DNA from: an uncultured Muribaculaceae bacterium
Lineage (GTDB): Bacteria; Bacteroidota; Bacteroidia; Bacteroidales; Muribaculaceae
DNA length: 64,000 nt
Assembly (NCBI GenBank): GCA_910586895.1
Contig: CAJUIW010000001.1
Location: 186,001 to 250,000, forward strand
Direction: 5' to 3'
A program made the translations under genes and the position numbers. Below are positions 40,170-49,820 of the stretch, piece after piece. The first letter of the stretch is position 1, and each line of letters begins with the position of its first letter. Under the pieces are notes generated by a model, which saw nothing but the letters and a program-made list of their open reading frames with translations, was not told the DNA's origin and did not search any database.

Positions 40170-41054
40170 TCAAATATCCAAATTGCTTCCTATTATCAGC
40201 AGAATCAATGAAACCACCAGTATTGACAGATCTATAAGCTTCGCCTTTACGTTACGTTCATGCAGGACCAACGCCCCATAAAGGAACGGGACAAATACGC
40301 TGCCGCGCCTTATCATCGAAACCACCGCTATCATAGCTCCCGGTAGCGACAGTGCATAGAAATAAGCGATATCAGCCGCCGTCAGGAAGCAAGAGATGCC
40401 CACTATAGTCCAGCGCCACTTGAACGGAGTTGTGGCATGACGCCCCTTAAGCAGCATGGCTGCAATGACAGACATAAGCAGCATCTGATAGAATGAGTAC
40501 CAGAACTGCACTTCGAGAGGGTTGTACCGCCCGACAAGGAATTTGTCGTACAACGCGCTGACCGCCCCAAGCAATGTAGCTCCGATAGTCATCCACAACC
40601 ATCGGCTCCGCTTCATGGAGAATCCCTCCTTTCCTCCTATACGGCTTATCAGAAATAGCGAAAGGAATCCGAACAGAATACCGAGCCACTGAACGGCATT
40701 GAGGTGCTCTCCATACACCACGATGGCACCTACAAGCACCAATACAGGGCGCGAGGCATTGATGGGGCCCTGTATAGTGAGGGGAAGATGCTTGATCGCA
40801 AAATAGCCGAGAATCCATGACGACAGCACAATAACAGCCTTTATACCGATAAGAATATGCCCTTCAAATGAATCGTCAAGGCCTATATGCCCTGACCTGA
40901 GCAATTCTATCAGAACAGGCGACATCAGCAGAGTGCCGAAGAGGGTGTTGAGCCACAATACCACCGGCACATTATTGTCACGTACTGACAGTTTCTTCAT
41001 TACATCATAAAATCCTAATCCCAAAGCTGAAAGCAATGCAAGGAAGATCCACAT
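40170..41054 (-). CDS. EamA/DMT-superfamily transporter
   Basis: 294 residues with ten predicted helices arranged as two EamA repeats (about 3-135 and 150-290); LGLGFYDVMKK starts helix 1. Family members move sugars, amino acids, purines or nucleotide sugars across the inner membrane; the substrate cannot be told here. It precedes the YbaK-like gene on the same strand by 24 nt and diverges from the GNAT gene. Confidence 0.85.
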   Translation of the reverse strand: MWIFLALLSALGLGFYDVMKKLSVRDNNVPVVLWLNTLFGTLLMSPVLIELLRSGHIGLDDSFEGHILIGIKAVIVLSSWILGYFAIKHLPLTIQGPINASRPVLVLVGAIVVYGEHLNAVQWLGILFGFLSLFLISRIGGKEGFSMKRSRWLWMTIGATLLGAVSALYDKFLVGRYNPLEVQFWYSFYQMLLMSVIAAMLLKGRHATTPFKWRWTIVGISCFLTAADIAYFYALSLPGAMIAVVSMIRRGSVFVPFLYGALVLHERNVKAKLIDLSILVVSLILLIIGSNLDI

Positions 41055-41112
41055 ATAAGGTAGCTATTTATGTATTATAAAATTTAACTATATTTGCATA
41101 AAGAGATTTTAC

Positions 41113-41622
41113 ATGCTGACAGTACGAGAAGCTCACCCATCAGATATCGGCATCATAACCGGGATATTCGATTCGGCCCGGCAGTTTATGGCCGCATCAG
41201 GCAATGCCACCCAATGGATTGACGGATACCCGACATCCGAGATAGTTCTGCAGGACATTGCCAACGGCAACTGCTATATCGTAATGCAGGGAGAGACGAT
41301 TGCCGGAGTGTTCACATTCATTGTCGGACGTGAGCCCAACTATGACAATATCGACGGCCGCTGGCCTGACAATAAACCTTACGGGACAATCCATCGATTG
41401 GCCTCTGCAGGTATAGCGCGGGGAATTGCCGACAGCGCACTTGACTTCTGCCTGAAGGCGGGAGTAAGTATCCGGATTGACACACATGCTGATAACAGTC
41501 CGATGCTGAAGTGGATTGAATCCCGCGGCTTCAGATATTGCGGCATCATCAAAGTTGAAAATGGTACACCGCGAATGGCATTTGTCTTAGATCATGAATC
41601 GGCAGGCCCTGCTTTTGACTGA
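41113..41622 (+). CDS. GNAT-family N-acetyltransferase
   Basis: 169 residues. The N-terminal VREAHPSDIGIITGIF, the central GTIHRLASAGIARGIADSALDFC helix region and NSPMLKWIESRGFRYCG are the GNAT A/B motifs that bind acetyl-CoA. Substrate unknown. A TATATTTG box (41089-41096) precedes the ATG by 17 nt. The C-terminus overlaps the convergent gene at 41592-42035. Confidence 0.85.
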   Translation: MLTVREAHPSDIGIITGIFDSARQFMAASGNATQWIDGYPTSEIVLQDIANGNCYIVMQGETIAGVFTFIVGREPNYDNIDGRWPDNKPYGTIHRLASAGIARGIADSALDFCLKAGVSIRIDTHADNSPMLKWIESRGFRYCGIIKVENGTPRMAFVLDHESAGPAFD

Positions 41623-42035
41623 GCTTGTGCCTCTCTGTCACGCAGTATGACCCGGACAAACGATTCCGGCAGGCGCACATTGTACAGATCAAGTGCCTTG
41701 TCAAAAAGTGGAGCGATCTCTTCATCCGTAAATCCGGCTATTCCACACCCTATACGGGTAACATAGAATGTATTCTGATCCCATTCACGAGCAAGGTCTA
41801 TAAATCGGTCGACATAGGGCTTTATAGTATCTACGCCACCTTGCATTGTAGGAATAGCATAGGACTGCCCTTGAATACCCTCGCCCTGCCCCATTACCGC
41901 GCCAAACTTCATCAGAGCGGTGCGTGCGGCTCCTCCTGCATGATTTCCGGCAAGGTTACTCCCGAACACAAATATATCATCCTGGCCGAGCGAAGTGATA
42001 TTATCCGGGGTAAATTTCAGATTCTCTATATTCAT
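41592..42035 (-). CDS. Macro-like conserved protein (A1S_2505-type)
   Basis: 147 residues, one domain. The signature IFVFGSNLAGNHAGGAARTALMKFGAV with a later GQSYAIPTM and RIGCGIAGF segment resembles ADP-ribose-binding macro domains and the NCBI family of A1S_2505 'phage non-structural' proteins. A role in ADP-ribose recognition or removal is plausible but not shown. It starts only 11 nt from the tRNA-Arg terminator, and its 3' end overlaps the GNAT gene. Confidence 0.7.
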   Translation of the reverse strand: MNIENLKFTPDNITSLGQDDIFVFGSNLAGNHAGGAARTALMKFGAVMGQGEGIQGQSYAIPTMQGGVDTIKPYVDRFIDLAREWDQNTFYVTRIGCGIAGFTDEEIAPLFDKALDLYNVRLPESFVRVILRDREAQAQSKAGPADS

Positions 42036-42045
42036 TGCACAGATA

Positions 42046-42073
42046 TAAAAAAAGCGGCCTCAATATAGGCCGC
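42046..42073 (-). terminator. Terminator of tRNA-Arg
   Basis: GCGGCCT / AGGCCGC (42054-42060 with 42067-42073), loop CAATAT, followed on the minus strand by seven T. It starts only three bases beyond the tRNA CCA end. Confidence 0.85.
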
Positions 42074-42075
42074 CT

Positions 42076-42150
42076 TGGTATCCCCGTGGGGAGTCGAACC
42101 CCAATCGTCGGAACCGGAATCCGATATTCTATCCATTGAACTACGGAGAC
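42076..42150 (-). tRNA. tRNA-Arg(CCG)
   Basis: 75 nt including an encoded CCA. Acceptor GTCTCCG pairs with CGGGGAT (G1.U72 wobble), the anticodon loop TTCCGGT gives CCG, and the T-arm is TGGGG/CCCCA around TTCGACT. It reads CGG codons. The promoter is at 42188-42219. Confidence 0.95.
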
Positions 42151-42187
42151 ATTCAGCCAATCGGTATATGATTAGCGTTTGCGTGTG

Positions 42188-42219
42188 CAAAGATATTCTT
42201 TTTTTCACACACAAACAAC
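42188..42219 (-). promoter_or_regulatory. Promoter of tRNA-Arg
   Basis: Minus strand GTTG (42216-42219), 20 nt, TATCTTTG (42188-42195), about 40 nt before the tRNA. Confidence 0.65.
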
Positions 42220-42241
42220 ATCACCGGCCGTTAAATGAAAC

Positions 42242-42276
42242 AAAAAAGCGTGGACACATATGTATCCGCGCTTTTT
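42242..42276. terminator. Bidirectional terminator after the POT transporter gene
   Basis: AAAAAAGCGTGGACACATATGTATCC...-type near-perfect inverted repeat with A-run on one side and T-run on the other (42242-42276); the 14-bp arms have one wobble. It ends the POT gene on the minus strand. Confidence 0.8.
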
Positions 42277-42296
42277 ATCGTTATTGGATCTGCCTG

Positions 42297-44096
42297 TTAG
42301 ATGGCATCATCCTCTACTGTTTCAAGAGCATCAGCCACTGGTTCTGCAGCATCGTCGGATGTTGCAGCTTCAAGCTTCTTCATTATTGAGAAGATAAATG
42401 CGGCTGAGATAAGGCATATCACAATCAGAATGCCCCAGATTACGGCTACCGGAATCTTACCCCAGAGAATCATGGGTATCGACACGAGGTAGTTACCGAT
42501 AGCTGTAGCGGCAAACCATCCGCCCATCATTGAACCTTTCAGCTTCGGAGGAGCTACCTTACTTACAAATGATATACCCATGGGCGACAGAAGCAGTTCA
42601 GCAAATGTCAGGAGGAGATATGTCGATATCAGCCAGTTGGGCGATACAGCACCATTTGTGCCGACAAGGTTAAGCGAGCCGAGTACCATCACACCATAGG
42701 CAATGGCAGCCATCACCATACCGTAGCCTATCTTACGAGGGGCTGAAGGTTCCTTACCTTTACGGCCAAGGAAGGCGAATATGGCCATCGAGAACGGAGT
42801 GAGAGCCACTACATAGAAGGGATTGAACTGCTGATAAACCGCCGGGTCAATACCGTCAATAACTGAAGGTGTGGTTGAATAGAAGTAGGCGATCAAGCCT
42901 GCGAAAGCAAGGAAAATGATGCCGCTGATGGCACGTCCCTTGACGGTAGAACTCTGGAAGAATCCGAAAATTGAATATACAGCACCGGCAATAGAAACAA
43001 GAGCCCAGATATTAAATCCGATACGGGTCCAGCCAGTGGCTTCAGATGAGGTACAACTCTTGGCAAACTCAGTCAGAGTCTGACCATTCTGATGGAATAC
43101 CATCCAGAAGAATATTACCACAGCAAATACAAGAAGGAGAGCTACAACGCGCTGCTTTGTCTGCTGAGGAGTGAGTTCCTTGACAGGCTGAGCAGAAACC
43201 TTTGAGGCGCCATCTTTCTTCTTGTCAGCAATAATATGTGCATAGCTCTTTCTTCCGAGAATATAGATAAGGAAGCTTACTATCAGTGACACGCATGCCA
43301 ATGCAAAGGCATAGGTACAACCGGTAGAGAATGAGCTGATATACTGCATTGCGAAATCCTGCAGACCATTATATGCCACAGTGCACTGTGAAGCGAAATC
43401 AGTAAGATAGCCGCTGAGGAATGTGCCGAGATCGCTGCCGGCGGTCATACCGTTCTGAGTGGCAAACTCGGTCATGGCCTTGAGTTTGTCAGGGTCAGTA
43501 GGCATATTGGTGAAGTTATCGGTATCGATGCACCAGTTACATACAGTAGCGGCCATTGAGTTGTTAGAGAGGAAACCGGCATTGTTAAGTGCCATATTTT
43601 TCAAACCGATAGCTGCCATGGGAGCAAACATCGAACCGACATTTATGGCCATGTAGAAGAGTGAGAATGCAGAGTCGCGCTTGCTGCTGTAACGGGGGTC
43701 GTTATAAAGGTCGCCCACCATTACCTGAAGGTTACCCTTGAACAGCCCGGTACCGGCTGAAATCAGAAGAAGAGCGGCAAACATTACCATCATAGACATG
43801 TTTGAGCGCACGGGAGTAGGAGCCGACATCAAAGCATAGCCGACAAACATGATGGCAATACCTGACACCACGCACTTTGAGAAGCTCCATTTGTCAGCGA
43901 GCCATCCTCCTACAAGAGGCATGAAATAAACTAAGGCAAGGAAGATAGAGAATATCTGTCCGGTCCATGTTGAGTCAAAGCCAAATTTTGCCTGCAGGTA
44001 GAACAGGAAAATGGCAAGCATCGTGTAATAGCCGAAACGTTCGCCTGTATTGGCAAGCGAAAGCACATAAAGGCCAGTAGGTTGATTCTTGAACAT
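42297..44096 (-). CDS. POT-family proton-coupled oligopeptide transporter
   Basis: 599 residues with about 12-14 helices. The N-terminal NTGERFGYYTM holds the ExxER-like proton motif, and GTGLFKGNLQVMVGDLY matches the second POT signature. It imports di- and tripeptides with protons. A large periplasmic or cytoplasmic loop of about 70 residues near 165-250 and an extension of about 30 residues with Asp and Glu at the C-terminus are present. It starts 29 nt after sufE ends and is followed by a strong terminator. Confidence 0.9.
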   Translation of the reverse strand: MFKNQPTGLYVLSLANTGERFGYYTMLAIFLFYLQAKFGFDSTWTGQIFSIFLALVYFMPLVGGWLADKWSFSKCVVSGIAIMFVGYALMSAPTPVRSNMSMMVMFAALLLISAGTGLFKGNLQVMVGDLYNDPRYSSKRDSAFSLFYMAINVGSMFAPMAAIGLKNMALNNAGFLSNNSMAATVCNWCIDTDNFTNMPTDPDKLKAMTEFATQNGMTAGSDLGTFLSGYLTDFASQCTVAYNGLQDFAMQYISSFSTGCTYAFALACVSLIVSFLIYILGRKSYAHIIADKKKDGASKVSAQPVKELTPQQTKQRVVALLLVFAVVIFFWMVFHQNGQTLTEFAKSCTSSEATGWTRIGFNIWALVSIAGAVYSIFGFFQSSTVKGRAISGIIFLAFAGLIAYFYSTTPSVIDGIDPAVYQQFNPFYVVALTPFSMAIFAFLGRKGKEPSAPRKIGYGMVMAAIAYGVMVLGSLNLVGTNGAVSPNWLISTYLLLTFAELLLSPMGISFVSKVAPPKLKGSMMGGWFAATAIGNYLVSIPMILWGKIPVAVIWGILIVICLISAAFIFSIMKKLEAATSDDAAEPVADALETVEDDAI

Positions 44097-44125
44097 TACT
44101 ATATAACTTTTTTTGATGAATTAAT

Positions 44126-44551
44126 CTACATGCGGTCACGCGCATCCATGGCTATGGCATATAGCCGCATCTGTTTTACCATGGCAAGAAGTCCGTTACT
44201 ACGGGTGGGTGACAGATTTTCAGAGAGGCCGATACGGTCAATGAAATACAGATTCGCATCTATAATTTCACGAGGGGTATGGCCATTGAGCACTTTTATA
44301 AGCAGGGCTATGATGCCCTTCACTATGATAGCATCGGAATCGGCGGTAAAATATACTTTACCGTCCTTCTCCTCCGCATTGAGCCACACACGGCTCTGAC
44401 ATCCTTCAATAAGATGTTCAGGAGTTTTAAAACGAGAATCGATGGCCGGAAGCGAATTGCCAAGATCTATTATCATGGCATATCGGTCCATCCAGTCATC
44501 AACCTCCGAAAACTCTTCGATTATTTCGTCTTGTATCCGATTTATAGTCAT
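44126..44551 (-). CDS. sufE: SufE-like Fe-S cluster assembly sulfur acceptor
   Basis: 141 residues, one SufE domain. Cys51 in EGCQSRVWL is the persulfide-accepting cysteine. It takes sulfur from the SufS desulfurase and passes it to SufB. It lies between the M28/cyclase-like lipoprotein gene and the POT gene on the same strand. No suf partner is in the window. Confidence 0.9.
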   Translation of the reverse strand: MTINRIQDEIIEEFSEVDDWMDRYAMIIDLGNSLPAIDSRFKTPEHLIEGCQSRVWLNAEEKDGKVYFTADSDAIIVKGIIALLIKVLNGHTPREIIDANLYFIDRIGLSENLSPTRSNGLLAMVKQMRLYAIAMDARDRM

Positions 44552-44598
44552 AACGGACGCGAAGATACGAAATATTCAGGTATAATAAAAGCTATGGT

Positions 44599-45585
44599 TC
44601 AGGAATTCTTTTCATTGAAGATAACATCAAGGACTACCTGGCCTACCGCGCCGAGCGATTCACGGTCGATATTTTCCATGTCGTCATTGAGAGTATGCCA
44701 TGTAGGAGCAAAGGAACCTGTATCAGGATTATTGCATTCAATAATATCTATACACGGTATTCCGGCACGATTTATGAACAAATGGTCATCGACAATACTG
44801 CCGCCAACCGAGTTGACAAACCGGTCGGAATGGTCCGATGACATAGCATAGCTCCAGAACTTGTCATTGATGCCCTTGGCCATCTGCTCTGATGAATATT
44901 CACGGTAAAAACGTGCGCCCTTACCTCCCACCATATCAAGCAGTATTCCATACATAGGCTTCGTGTCTGATCCGTAAGGCATGTTGTTCACCCAATACTG
45001 AGTACCGAGACACCAGGTTTCATCATTAAGAGTCCATCCATTGCTGTCGCCGTAATCCTCAACATCGACAAACAGAAGATCGACTCCAATACCGGGGTCG
45101 TTGTTCTGCAGTGTCCGTGCTATTTCGAGAAGAACACCTACTCCACTGGCTCCGTCGTTGGCTCCGGGGATAGGCTGGGCATGACGGTTTTCATCCGTTT
45201 CATTATCAGCCCATGGACGTGTATCGTAATGCGCCAGCAGAAGAACCCTACGGTCAGCTTCCGGATAAAAACGTCCTAATATATTCTTCATCGGAAGCGT
45301 TTCTCCGGTATATGCGGTGACCTCACCGGTCTGCATTATCACAGTATCAGCGCCAAAATGATTCAGCGAACGCTGTATGTAGTCTGCACACGCCTTATGG
45401 CTGTCGGTTCCCGGCACACGCGGTCCGAATGACACCTGACGTTCAACATATGCATAGGCACTGTCGGCGTTAAATGTCGGGGAATCAACTTTGACAGAGT
45501 CAACCTCGGATCCCGTATCTGTCGATTTCCCTGAGCCACATGAGAATAATGTAAGCACTGTAAGCGCGGCAATGAATGTTTTCAT
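44599..45585 (-). CDS. M28-family zinc lipoprotein, glutaminyl-peptide cyclotransferase-like
   Basis: 328 residues with a lipobox FSC (Cys16). The alpha/beta zinc-hydrolase core (about 40-325) shows HYDTRPWAD (His119, Asp121), GANDGASG (Asp144), DVEDYG (Glu176) and a late DHLFINRAGIPCIDI segment. Metal spacing matches bacterial glutaminyl cyclases and M28 aminopeptidases; the cyclase is favoured by the short length and the single-metal look. Such enzymes make N-terminal pyroglutamate on exported proteins. A TAACTTTG box lies at 45604-45611. Confidence 0.8.
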   Translation of the reverse strand: MKTFIAALTVLTLFSCGSGKSTDTGSEVDSVKVDSPTFNADSAYAYVERQVSFGPRVPGTDSHKACADYIQRSLNHFGADTVIMQTGEVTAYTGETLPMKNILGRFYPEADRRVLLLAHYDTRPWADNETDENRHAQPIPGANDGASGVGVLLEIARTLQNNDPGIGVDLLFVDVEDYGDSNGWTLNDETWCLGTQYWVNNMPYGSDTKPMYGILLDMVGGKGARFYREYSSEQMAKGINDKFWSYAMSSDHSDRFVNSVGGSIVDDHLFINRAGIPCIDIIECNNPDTGSFAPTWHTLNDDMENIDRESLGAVGQVVLDVIFNEKNS

Positions 45586-45748
45586 TGGTCAAATATTTTT
45601 CTGCAAAGTTACGTATATGTTACGATATAATTACATTTCATTTCATATATTTTCCCGCCCTAAGATTAAATAATGTTAACACCGGCTCCATACACAATCA
45701 TATACCTATCTTTGTTGTACAAAAACAAACATCAACACCCCCTACAAT

Positions 45749-47755
45749 ATGGACACCATAGAACAGGAAATAGAGCGCCTGCGACGCGATATCGAACAGT
45801 ATAATCATGAGTACTACGTGCTTAACTCACCTACGGTTTCGGACAAGGAGTATGACATGCTTATGAAGAAGCTTGAGCAGCTTGAGCTCCAGCATCCTGA
45901 ATATGACGATCCGCTTTCCCCCTCACACCGCGTAGGCAGTGACCTGACAAAGGGGTTCGAACAGTGGCCACATGAGCGCCGCATGCTTTCGCTGGGCAAT
46001 ACCTATTCCATAGAGGAGGTGGATGAATTTGTGCATCGATGCAGCGACGCTCTTTCGGGACAGGAATTCTCCATTGTAGGTGAAATGAAGTTCGACGGCA
46101 CATCGATATCGCTTCACTATGAGAACGGACGGCTGGTACGTGCCGTAACCCGTGGCGATGGCGAAAAGGGAGATGTAGTAACCGATAATATCAAGACAAT
46201 ACGCAGTATACCCCTTCGTTTATCCGGAAGCGGGTGGCCTGAGAAATTTGAAATCCGCGGAGAGATTGTACTCCCATGGAAAGCTTTTGATGAGCTGAAT
46301 GCTGAAAGGGAATTTAACGAGGAACCTCTCTTTGCGAATCCCCGCAATGCCGCATCAGGCACATTGAAGCTACAGAATCCGGCCGAAGTAGCCCGCCGTG
46401 GTCTTGATGCATATTTCTATTATTTGCTGGGAGAAAATCTGCCCCATGACAATCACTATGACAATATGATGGAGGCCCGCAAATGGGGCTTCAAGGTAAG
46501 TGATGCCATGACTCTGCTTAAAGGGATTGACGACGTGGACAATTACATAACACACTGGGATACCGAACGCCGCCACCTTCCTGTGGCCACAGATGGTTTG
46601 GTATTCAAAATCAATTCCCTCCGGCAGCAGCTAAACCTCGGCTACACTGCGAAATCGCCTCGCTGGGCCATAGCATACAAGTTTCAGGCCGAGAGAGCGC
46701 TTACGCGTCTGCGCTTCGTATCATTCGAAGTAGGGCGCATGGGGGTTATCACACCTGTAGCCAATCTGGAACCGGTACTTCTTTCAGGCACAATAGTAAA
46801 ACGCGCCTCGCTGCATAATGAAGATATAATACAGCAACTTGACATTCATGAACATGACATGCTGTATGTGGAGAAAGGTGGAGAAATAATTCCCAAAATA
46901 ACAGGCGTGGAGAGCGGTGACCGCGAGCCGGATGCACCCTCAATAAAATTTGTGACCCACTGCCCTGCCTGCGGCACTGAATTGGTAAGAATCGAAGGCG
47001 AAGCCTCGTGGATGTGCCCCAACAAATACGGATGTCTGCCCCAACAGACAGGGCGCCTGGAGCATTTCGTAGGCCGGCGGATGATGAACATCGATGGCAT
47101 CGGCGAGGAGACAGCCACATTGCTTTTCAAAGAAGGCCTTGTAAAAAATATAGCCGATCTATATGACTTGAAGCCTGAAGATATTAAAGTGCTGGAGCGG
47201 TTTGGCGAAAGAAGCGCCGACAGAATCATGGCAGGATTGAAGGACTCTCTTAATGTCCCCTTTGAGCGTGTACTATACGCACTATCAATTCCATTTGCAG
47301 GTGAAACCGTTTCAAAGAAGCTGGCTCGCGCTGCAGGAAGCATTGACCGCCTTATGGCTATGACATCCGACGAACTGACCGCCATTGATGACATAGGCCC
47401 CCGTATAGCTGAGAGTGTGATTGAGTATTTCCAGAATCCGGCCAACCGTGAGATTGTAGAGCGCCTGCGTGCGGCCGGCCTACAGATGGAAATAGCAGCC
47501 GACAGCAGCACGGAGCGGTCCGACAAGCTGAATGGCAAAACAATAGTCATAAGCGGTGTCTTCACAAAACACTCAAGGGACGAGTACAAGGAACTGATTG
47601 AGTCAAACGGCGGTAAAAACTCCGGATCAATCAGCAAGAAAACCGATTTCATACTTGCCGGAGCCAATATGGGCCCGGCTAAACTCGAAAAGGCCAAAAA
47701 GTTAGGTGTCCCCGTCATTGACGAAGACACCTTCCTGAATATGATCGCTGATTAA
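45749..47755 (+). CDS. ligA: NAD-dependent DNA ligase
   Basis: 668 residues, standard LigA. Ia and adenylation domains (about 1-320) with the AMP-accepting Lys114 in MKFDG, OB fold, the four-Cys zinc finger (CPACGTEL ... CPNKYGC), helix-hairpin-helix repeats (about 430-580) and a C-terminal BRCT domain (about 595-668). It seals nicks during replication and repair. It is divergent from the M28 gene and convergent with the GH20 gene, with only 4 nt between the stops. A TATCTTTG box is at 45707-45714. Confidence 0.96.
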   Translation: MDTIEQEIERLRRDIEQYNHEYYVLNSPTVSDKEYDMLMKKLEQLELQHPEYDDPLSPSHRVGSDLTKGFEQWPHERRMLSLGNTYSIEEVDEFVHRCSDALSGQEFSIVGEMKFDGTSISLHYENGRLVRAVTRGDGEKGDVVTDNIKTIRSIPLRLSGSGWPEKFEIRGEIVLPWKAFDELNAEREFNEEPLFANPRNAASGTLKLQNPAEVARRGLDAYFYYLLGENLPHDNHYDNMMEARKWGFKVSDAMTLLKGIDDVDNYITHWDTERRHLPVATDGLVFKINSLRQQLNLGYTAKSPRWAIAYKFQAERALTRLRFVSFEVGRMGVITPVANLEPVLLSGTIVKRASLHNEDIIQQLDIHEHDMLYVEKGGEIIPKITGVESGDREPDAPSIKFVTHCPACGTELVRIEGEASWMCPNKYGCLPQQTGRLEHFVGRRMMNIDGIGEETATLLFKEGLVKNIADLYDLKPEDIKVLERFGERSADRIMAGLKDSLNVPFERVLYALSIPFAGETVSKKLARAAGSIDRLMAMTSDELTAIDDIGPRIAESVIEYFQNPANREIVERLRAAGLQMEIAADSSTERSDKLNGKTIVISGVFTKHSRDEYKELIESNGGKNSGSISKKTDFILAGANMGPAKLEKAKKLGVPVIDEDTFLNMIAD

Positions 47756-47759
47756 GCGT

Positions 47760-49820
47760 TTATTTTATCACAATCTCATCGGTAAAGGTCACACCTTGCG
47801 GCGAGAATGCCTGGAAACGGACATATCGTCCTGAGGCCTGCCCTTTCCATGCATATTCCTTAAAGCTTACCTTATTGTCGCGCACCTGTTCATGTTCGAC
47901 AGTGGCAAGCGGTGTAAAGTCAGTACCGTTGTCTGACACTGAAATAACCACCTTGGTCGGGAACCATACCTCCGGGCCGCATATCTGCATGAAGTCAGCA
48001 CCGATGTATGACAGCGGCTGCTCTTTCTCCAAATCGATAGTCACATCAATCCGGTCATCATTACCGCTTACAAAGCCCTGCCATCTGCCGTCATTGTAGT
48101 TCCATCCGCCACGGATTCCATCAGTAAATGTAGAGGCTCCGGCTGCGGGATAGTTGCGCCAGTAATTACGGTTATACGTCACAGTCTTACCCTTTCCAAG
48201 ATGCTCGATCGGAGTAATTGCTTCGGGACGATTGCCAATTTCTGATGCAAGATCAAAGACATTGTAGCCGCGATCCTTCATGCGGGAGTTATAAGCGAGC
48301 GCACGTGAGCGGAATTCAGAGTAATCATTGCGCTTGTCCTGCGGAGTCCAGGCTACCTCAGCAAGAGCATACATTCGGGGATACAGCATATACTCAGCAT
48401 GCTTGTCAGTGGCTATATATTCAGTAAACAGAGTACCTTCCACACCTTTTATGTAATCAGTCACCGCGCGTCCGAGTGAATCGGGTGCAGGATTGAAAGA
48501 GTAGACAAGTTCCAATGGCAGATATCCACCTATAGCTTCAGGCTGAGAATCCGGAGCATCCTGATAACCGTCAAAGTAGCAGAACCGTCCGGGAGCCATA
48601 ACAGCATTATGTCCGCTTTCAGCGGCTTTAATACCGCCATCAATACCACGCCATGATACTACCGCGGCATTGGGAGCTATGCCACCCTCCATGATCTCAT
48701 CCCATCCAATCAGCTTACGCCCCTTGGAATTGAGGTATTTCTCCACACGGTGAATCAGATAGCTTTGAAGTCCATCGACATTCTCAATTCCCTCCGACTC
48801 CATGCGGGCCTTACACAGCTCACAGGTTTTCCAGTTGGTCTTCGGAGCTTCATCGCCACCTATGTTTATATATTCCGAGGGGAAGAGTTCCATGACCTCA
48901 TCAAGAACATTCTCAATGAATTCAAATGTCTTTTCATTACCGGGGCAGAAATCGGATGTGCCTTTAGGATTATGTGTGCATGACAGTTCCGGATATGCTG
49001 CGGTCACCTCCTCGGAGTGCGACGGCATCTCTATCTCAGGAATCACCGTAATATATCTGTCAGCGGCATAATCAAGAATTTCGCGGATATCATCCTTTGT
49101 ATAAAATCCGCCATGAGCACGTGGATCTGTACGCTCGCAGTATTCGCTGCCATTGGCGGTCCACTCTTTCCATGTATCTGCCGGGCGCCATGCGGCATAC
49201 TCAGTCAGACGGGGATATTTGTCAATCTGCAGACGCCATCCGGCACCATCGGTAAGATGAAACTGCATAGTGTTGAGCTTCAATCGCGCCATAGCATCAA
49301 TCTGCTTCTTTATAAACTCTTTATCGCGGAAATTACGGCTCACATCGATCATCATACCGCGATAATCAAAACGCGGCGAGTCAACAATCTTTACAGCCGG
49401 AATTGCAGTTCCACCGTTTTCCTCAAGAAGCTGAGCCACAGACTGCAGTCCATAGAAGAGCCCGGCTCCGGTTGTAGCGTTGACCGTAACACCTTTCTTA
49501 GCATCGGCAGTCAACGTATAGCCTTCGGCCGAATCAACTCCGAGCAGCTGCTTGACTATTTCAAGTTTAATCTGGTTGGAACTTTTCTTCCCGCTGACCT
49601 TCAAGTCAGGAAGCAAGGAGGACAATACTGACTCCAGATGCCTCTTATCATCCGCAGGTGCCTTTATCAGTACTGTCGTGGATTTGTTGACACTGAATGG
49701 CGAAGCATTCAAAACCTGGACTGCCGACGGCTTAGGTATGATATTGACCTTTGCCTGCGACATCATCGGCATTGTTGACAGCAACAACCCGGCTAAAGCA
49801 ATGATTATTTTTTTCATCAA
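47760..49820 (-). CDS. Secreted beta-N-acetylhexosaminidase, GH20, with F5/8-type C-terminal domain
   Basis: 686 residues with a signal peptide ending SQA. GH20b (about 25-150), the catalytic barrel (about 155-500) with Asp323-Glu324 in INIGGDEAP and MQFHLTDGAGWR, then a C-terminal beta domain (about 545-686) resembling discoidin/F5-8 type C with LSYIGADFMQ and ARYVRFQA-like segments, which would bind sugars. It removes terminal GlcNAc or GalNAc. The gene overlaps the upstream acyltransferase gene by 4 nt. It is the second GH20 of the window and is distinct from the one at 5482. Confidence 0.92.
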   Translation of the reverse strand: MMKKIIIALAGLLLSTMPMMSQAKVNIIPKPSAVQVLNASPFSVNKSTTVLIKAPADDKRHLESVLSSLLPDLKVSGKKSSNQIKLEIVKQLLGVDSAEGYTLTADAKKGVTVNATTGAGLFYGLQSVAQLLEENGGTAIPAVKIVDSPRFDYRGMMIDVSRNFRDKEFIKKQIDAMARLKLNTMQFHLTDGAGWRLQIDKYPRLTEYAAWRPADTWKEWTANGSEYCERTDPRAHGGFYTKDDIREILDYAADRYITVIPEIEMPSHSEEVTAAYPELSCTHNPKGTSDFCPGNEKTFEFIENVLDEVMELFPSEYINIGGDEAPKTNWKTCELCKARMESEGIENVDGLQSYLIHRVEKYLNSKGRKLIGWDEIMEGGIAPNAAVVSWRGIDGGIKAAESGHNAVMAPGRFCYFDGYQDAPDSQPEAIGGYLPLELVYSFNPAPDSLGRAVTDYIKGVEGTLFTEYIATDKHAEYMLYPRMYALAEVAWTPQDKRNDYSEFRSRALAYNSRMKDRGYNVFDLASEIGNRPEAITPIEHLGKGKTVTYNRNYWRNYPAAGASTFTDGIRGGWNYNDGRWQGFVSGNDDRIDVTIDLEKEQPLSYIGADFMQICGPEVWFPTKVVISVSDNGTDFTPLATVEHEQVRDNKVSFKEYAWKGQASGRYVRFQAFSPQGVTFTDEIVIK

